From positions 1 through 8,917 of the forward strand of contig JAGLOT010000017.1 of assembly GCA_023137655.1 (NCBI GenBank): a DNA stretch of 8,917 nucleotides. The letters are read 5' to 3'. The position numbers and the translations under genes are program-made. This document shows positions 5,225-8,917 of the stretch, piece after piece (position 1 is the stretch's first letter; each line of letters opens with the position of its first letter). The notes below the pieces were generated by a model. It searched no databases. It worked only from the letters and a program-made list of their open reading frames with translations, and was not told the DNA's origin. The DNA comes from Nanobdellota archaeon (GTDB lineage Archaea; Nanobdellota; Nanobdellia; Woesearchaeales; BS150m-G63).

Positions 5225-8200
5225 ATGAAGAGAGGTAACTCTCCTTATACTAGTAGAAAGAGTATTTTTCTATTGTTAATGCTATTGTTAGTGTTAATTA
5301 GTTCTACCACTATTTCTGCATCTTTCTTTTTACCTAATGTGACTTCTAACTCAGTTATAAAAGCTACACCTTTTAATTCTGATAATTCAATTAGTTTCCC
5401 AAACCCTAGTTCTAATGAGGGTATTAGCTCCCATAATAATCCTTGGAATATATTTATTCCTATGCTTTCTGAAAAGAATATTGAAATAGCCCTAAGTAAA
5501 CCATTATATGAAATAATTAAAGAAGAAAGAAGGCCCATAATTTTTAATGAACCAGTTATTTGGGATGCAATTTTAAAGATTAATAATGATGGTAAGAGTT
5601 CTAATAGTACAAAGACTTTGACTTATCAAACACCTAAAATTAATTTATATGTTAAAACTTCTAAAAATAATAATTCTGATCCCAAAAATAATCCTTGGAC
5701 TCAAAACATAAGTTTAACTACTGATTATAATGAAGTTTATGAAAATATTAATCTTGAGATTGCTACACCTAAAGCAAATAAAATTAACATAACACCTAGT
5801 TTTGATTATGATAGAATTTCTGAAAATAATATTAATATCTATATTCCTGAAATTTTTAAAACAGAAGAAATAGTTGTGAAAGGAGAATTCATAACAGAAT
5901 TAAACTTTTCCTTGAATTTAACTCTTAATGCAACATTTAATTTAACAATAAACCAAACATTTAATCAGTCAATAAATTGGACATTGAATGGTTCAGGTGA
6001 TTCCATTTATTTTGAAACTTTTGTTAAAAATATTTATTTTGAAACTGAAGAGAATTGGCCAATAACATTAAAAATAGATAAAAAGTTTGAATCTGAAATA
6101 TTAGACATTAAAAAAGAAGAAGAAACACTTAATAATTTTTTATTAGATTATAATGTAATAGATAAGGATTTAAATTTAAGAAATTCAGAAATAGATAATT
6201 TTTTAGAAACAAGAGGTGATCTATTCTCTATAATTAATTTAAGGAATACACTTTCTTCTGTAAATTTAAAGAATATAATTTCATTGGCTGGAGGGGATGG
6301 AACTGATTTAATTATTCAAAAACAAAAACAGATTATTGAAAAAAGAAAATTGATTGAAGATTCTCATTCTGAAGGATTTAAAGCAGAGATTAAGTTTAAA
6401 GATTTTCCAGTCAAATCTATTGAGTTTGAAGATATAGTAATTAAAAATAGTACCATAGATTTAGGTATAGAAGAAGTGGATTTGAAAGATGAAGGATATA
6501 TCCAAAGTTATGCAATTGATCCTGAAAAATTAGATTTTACTTTGGCAAAAGTAACTGCAACAGCTAAGGGAAGATATTTAATGAAGTGTGAGAGTTGGAA
6601 TTTTGAAAATCAAACATGTGTTATTGAAAGAAATTGTACCGGGGAATTAGATGGGAGGAAAAATCCAATTTGTGAAGTTAGTGGTGGATGGAAAAAAATA
6701 AGAAAATTAATCCCTGGTGAAGAATATAGTTTTAATTTAACTCCAAAAGACCCTTGTTTTGCAGAATATAATGCAACATTTACAGCACCTTATTGTGCAA
6801 ATGGTAGTTCTCCATGTGTTGCTGGTTCAACATTATTAAAGTCAAGAGGAACGTTAGCAACACCAGAACCAAATCAGCCAAATACAATTGATTCTTGTTC
6901 AGATGGTGGTTCTGGAACTTATTCAAGCGATGAAAGTTTAGAAAATATTACAATTACAAGTTTAAATAATTCTCAATTTAGGCCTGGAGATACTGTAAGG
7001 GTAGAGGCTTATGCTTATTGTTGGAATACTGGATCAAATGATAATATTAATTTTGTTTATGCAAATAATGCAAGTGCTGCAAGTCCTAGTTGGACAGTTA
7101 AAAATTATACAGATCCTTGTCCAGGTGCTGGATTTCAACAAGTAAGTACAAATCTTAAATTAGATAATGTAGAAGGGGACCATGTTATTAGAGTAGTTAT
7201 GGAATATGATGGTGCAGTAACAGATACTTGTGGTCCAGATGGTTATGACGATACAGACGATGTTGTTTTTAAAGTAGAGAATAAACCTTTGGCACCAGAC
7301 ATTTATGTTCAAAGGGGAATAGCTACGGTTGCAGATACAACTAGTTCTGTTAATGTTACGTTAGATTTAACAATGAATTTTTCTAAAACCTTAATTTTAT
7401 TTACTGCAAATACTAATGATGCAACTCCAGATGATTGGCAATATACACCAAATATGAGTTTGGATGGAAATACAATTACATTTGAAAGGTATGATAATAA
7501 CTCGGCTTCTGAAATAAAATGGGAAGCAATACAAGCAGATTATTTAACAGTGCAAAGGGGTCAAGAAGCATTATTATCTGGAACAGCATCTGTAAATATA
7601 TCTATTAGTGAAGTAGATTTAAGTGAAAGTTTTGTTATTGTTTATGGTAGGTGTGCAGATGAAACAGATAGTGATAGTAATGCTGGATTTTTTGCAGGCA
7701 ATTTTACTAATTCTACAATACTCCATTTATGGAGGGGCAATCAAGGTGATTGTGCAGCAACAGTAAGTTGGCAAGTAGTGGAATTTGATAGTTCTTTTGT
7801 AGAATCTGGTATTTCAACAATAGCAAATAGTGCAGAAAATACAACTGCTTCATTGAGCAGAACATTATCTAATGTTTCACAAAGTATGTTATTTTTTAGT
7901 AGTGCAAGTATTGGTACAGACACAGGAATGGATTCTAATATGATTATGGGTAATATAAGTGCAAATAATGAATTATTTTTTACACATGAACCTGGAACAA
8001 CTTATGCTAATTCTCAACGAGATATTGCGTGGTTTGTTATTGAAGTCCCAGGAATGAAAGTTCAAAGGAGTTTTACTGCCTTAGCTGCAGATACATCAGA
8101 ATCATTAAATTCTATTGTTATGAATAGATCTTTTTATTGGGGTTCTGGTTGGGGTTCTGGAGGGGGACAAACATATTCGAATGCACTATATAACGCAGAA

Positions 8201-8917
8201 ATTAATGAAACAGATAACTTATTTTTAGATAAACAAACAGGGAGTCAGACACAAAACATAATTTGGCAGGTAATGGAATTACCCTTAGAAATCCAAACAA
8301 CTTATAATTGTACATATACAAAATTTTCAGGAGATACAACAGATTTTAATAAAGAACCAAGTCCAGTAGTTAGTTCTGGAACTTTAGAAATACCTTCTTA
8401 TGGAAAAATAATTTGGAATAATCCAATAAATATTACAAATCAAAATTTTGATTTAAATGTAAATATTACTTCAAATAATATTTGGCTGAATACTGATGGT
8501 TTAAAGAGTGAGATAAATTCATCAGCAAATCTTTCACTATATAATATAAATTGGCAATATCCCATAATTTTTAGAGATAATAATTATTGTACTGATTGTA
8601 CTTGGATATCTTATGGTAGTGGAATTTTAGCATTTTCTGTAAATTATTTTGATATATTTACTTCAAGAGAAAATGCTAATTTATCTATTTGGGATACTAC
8701 AAACTTTCAATTAAAAGCAATAAATGAACAGATATATTTTTATGCAAATTATTCTAATACAACAAATAATCAACCATTGAATGGGACAAATATCGATTGT
8801 GAATTTTCTCAAAATAGTTCTGGTTCTTGGAGTAGTCCACTAAGCATGATATTTAATGTAAGTAGTGGCTTATATGAATATAATATGTCTTTTGCTGTAA
8901 ATGATACTTACGAGTTT
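5225..8917 (+). CDS. Giant exported mosaic surface glycoprotein, at least 1231 aa (3' end outside window)
   Basis: The frame is open for 1231 codons and runs off the window. Residues 1-32 form a signal peptide (basic n-region, LLLMLLLVL core, cleavage near ISA). Residues 33-226 are Asn-rich and unrecognised. Residues 227-258 hold eight sequons in tetrad spacing. About 285-385 is charged and helical. Residues 435-524 hold a Cys module I know from DPANN surface proteins (KCESWNFENQTC, then LIPGEEYSFNL and TPKDP). Residues 553-684 resemble a module of myxobacterial secreted proteins (CSDGGSGTYSSDE at the start, YDDTDDVVFKV at the end). Residues 692-1020 are four repeats of VQRG plus a WxVxE strand. 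Residues 1055-1149 (YGKIIWNNP, LYNINWQYP, FTSRE) and 1150 to the end (ANLSIWD, FYANYSN) are further DPANN-type beta modules. About 48 N-x-S/T sites suggest heavy glycosylation. An adhesin or surface-layer role is inferred; no catalytic residues are evident and any anchor lies beyond the window. Start 5225 is the best ATG but lacks a well-placed ribosome site. Confidence 0.9.
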   Translation, partial: MKRGNSPYTSRKSIFLLLMLLLVLISSTTISASFFLPNVTSNSVIKATPFNSDNSISFPNPSSNEGISSHNNPWNIFIPMLSEKNIEIALSKPLYEIIKEERRPIIFNEPVIWDAILKINNDGKSSNSTKTLTYQTPKINLYVKTSKNNNSDPKNNPWTQNISLTTDYNEVYENINLEIATPKANKINITPSFDYDRISENNINIYIPEIFKTEEIVVKGEFITELNFSLNLTLNATFNLTINQTFNQSINWTLNGSGDSIYFETFVKNIYFETEENWPITLKIDKKFESEILDIKKEEETLNNFLLDYNVIDKDLNLRNSEIDNFLETRGDLFSIINLRNTLSSVNLKNIISLAGGDGTDLIIQKQKQIIEKRKLIEDSHSEGFKAEIKFKDFPVKSIEFEDIVIKNSTIDLGIEEVDLKDEGYIQSYAIDPEKLDFTLAKVTATAKGRYLMKCESWNFENQTCVIERNCTGELDGRKNPICEVSGGWKKIRKLIPGEEYSFNLTPKDPCFAEYNATFTAPYCANGSSPCVAGSTLLKSRGTLATPEPNQPNTIDSCSDGGSGTYSSDESLENITITSLNNSQFRPGDTVRVEAYAYCWNTGSNDNINFVYANNASAASPSWTVKNYTDPCPGAGFQQVSTNLKLDNVEGDHVIRVVMEYDGAVTDTCGPDGYDDTDDVVFKVENKPLAPDIYVQRGIATVADTTSSVNVTLDLTMNFSKTLILFTANTNDATPDDWQYTPNMSLDGNTITFERYDNNSASEIKWEAIQADYLTVQRGQEALLSGTASVNISISEVDLSESFVIVYGRCADETDSDSNAGFFAGNFTNSTILHLWRGNQGDCAATVSWQVVEFDSSFVESGISTIANSAENTTASLSRTLSNVSQSMLFFSSASIGTDTGMDSNMIMGNISANNELFFTHEPGTTYANSQRDIAWFVIEVPGMKVQRSFTALAADTSESLNSIVMNRSFYWGSGWGSGGGQTYSNALYNAEINETDNLFLDKQTGSQTQNIIWQVMELPLEIQTTYNCTYTKFSGDTTDFNKEPSPVVSSGTLEIPSYGKIIWNNPINITNQNFDLNVNITSNNIWLNTDGLKSEINSSANLSLYNINWQYPIIFRDNNYCTDCTWISYGSGILAFSVNYFDIFTSRENANLSIWDTTNFQLKAINEQIYFYANYSNTTNNQPLNGTNIDCEFSQNSSGSWSSPLSMIFNVSSGLYEYNMSFAVNDTYEF
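5903..5998 (+). repeat. Eight N-x-S/T tetrapeptide repeats within the giant protein
   Basis: Asn 227, 231, 235, 239, 243, 247, 251 and 255 each head a sequon, and in the first seven a hydrophobic residue (Leu, Phe or Ile) fills the fourth place, for example NFSL and NLTI. Codons vary between units (AAC/AAT, TCC/TCA, ACT/ACA), so the pattern is kept at protein level and is not a fresh DNA expansion. Confidence 0.85.
7298..8284 (+). repeat. Four tandem repeats of about 80-87 residues within the giant protein
   Basis: Each unit starts with a VQRG-type strand (VQRG 695-698, VQRG 776-779, VESG 859-862, VQRS 946-949) and ends with a Trp strand: IKWEAIQ (Trp 766), VSWQVVEF (Trp 849), IAWFVIEV (Trp 936), IIWQVMEL (Trp 1014). 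Trp spacing is 83, 87 and 78 residues. I associate VQRG...WxVVEF repeats with phage tail and bacterial or archaeal surface proteins. The units have diverged strongly in sequence. Confidence 0.75.

Noticed and set aside
5245..5538. Minus-strand open frame of 97 codons at the start of the giant gene
   Set aside because: It overlaps the signal peptide and N-terminal part of a 1231-codon open frame on the plus strand and shows no domain or promoter of its own.
7741..7923. Minus-strand open frame of 60 codons
   Set aside because: It lies inside the repeat region of the giant protein, where the plus-strand frame carries clear repeated motifs.

Overview
The window looks like part of a DPANN-type archaeal genome, most likely of the Woesearchaeota/Pacearchaeota kind. 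The sequence is very AT-rich. Every gene is preceded by an archaeal BRE/TATA-like box, and four carry GAGG- or GGTG-type ribosome binding sites. Genes end in T-rich tails. The last gene carries surface-protein modules that I know from these lineages. The assignment rests on recognised motifs and promoter style, because no marker gene is present.

Layout, all on the + strand: (1) 1-218, the 3' end of a secreted protein gene; (2) 598-1275, a full tandem paralogue of it (225 aa, signal peptide, no membrane anchor); (3) 1450-3165 and (4) 3278-4963, two adjacent paralogous type I membrane proteins of 571 and 561 aa, each with a signal peptide, a Rossmann-like region resembling cell-wall-binding type 2 repeats, two CARDB-like beta domains, one C-terminal membrane helix and a short lysine-rich tail; (5) 5225 to the window end, a giant exported mosaic protein of at least 1231 aa, open at its 3' end, with cysteine-rich, Ig-like and tandem-repeat modules and about 48 N-glycosylation sequons. 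The gaps (379, 174, 112 and 261 bases) hold promoters, T-rich terminators and some candidate leader RNA hairpins. I see no tRNA, rRNA, CRISPR array or insertion sequence.

Taken together this is a cell-envelope locus: five consecutive exported or anchored proteins with no enzyme, transporter or regulator among them. Each gene appears to have its own promoter, so they are probably separate transcription units. Two soluble tandem paralogues, two anchored tandem paralogues and one giant adhesin-like protein suggest a surface-layer or attachment apparatus, but the sequence does not reveal a specific function. The most distinctive signals are a run of eight N-x-S/T sequons at exact four-residue spacing in the giant protein, a module in that protein that I associate with myxobacterial secreted proteins, and the tandem duplication of genes 1 and 2 together with their terminator.
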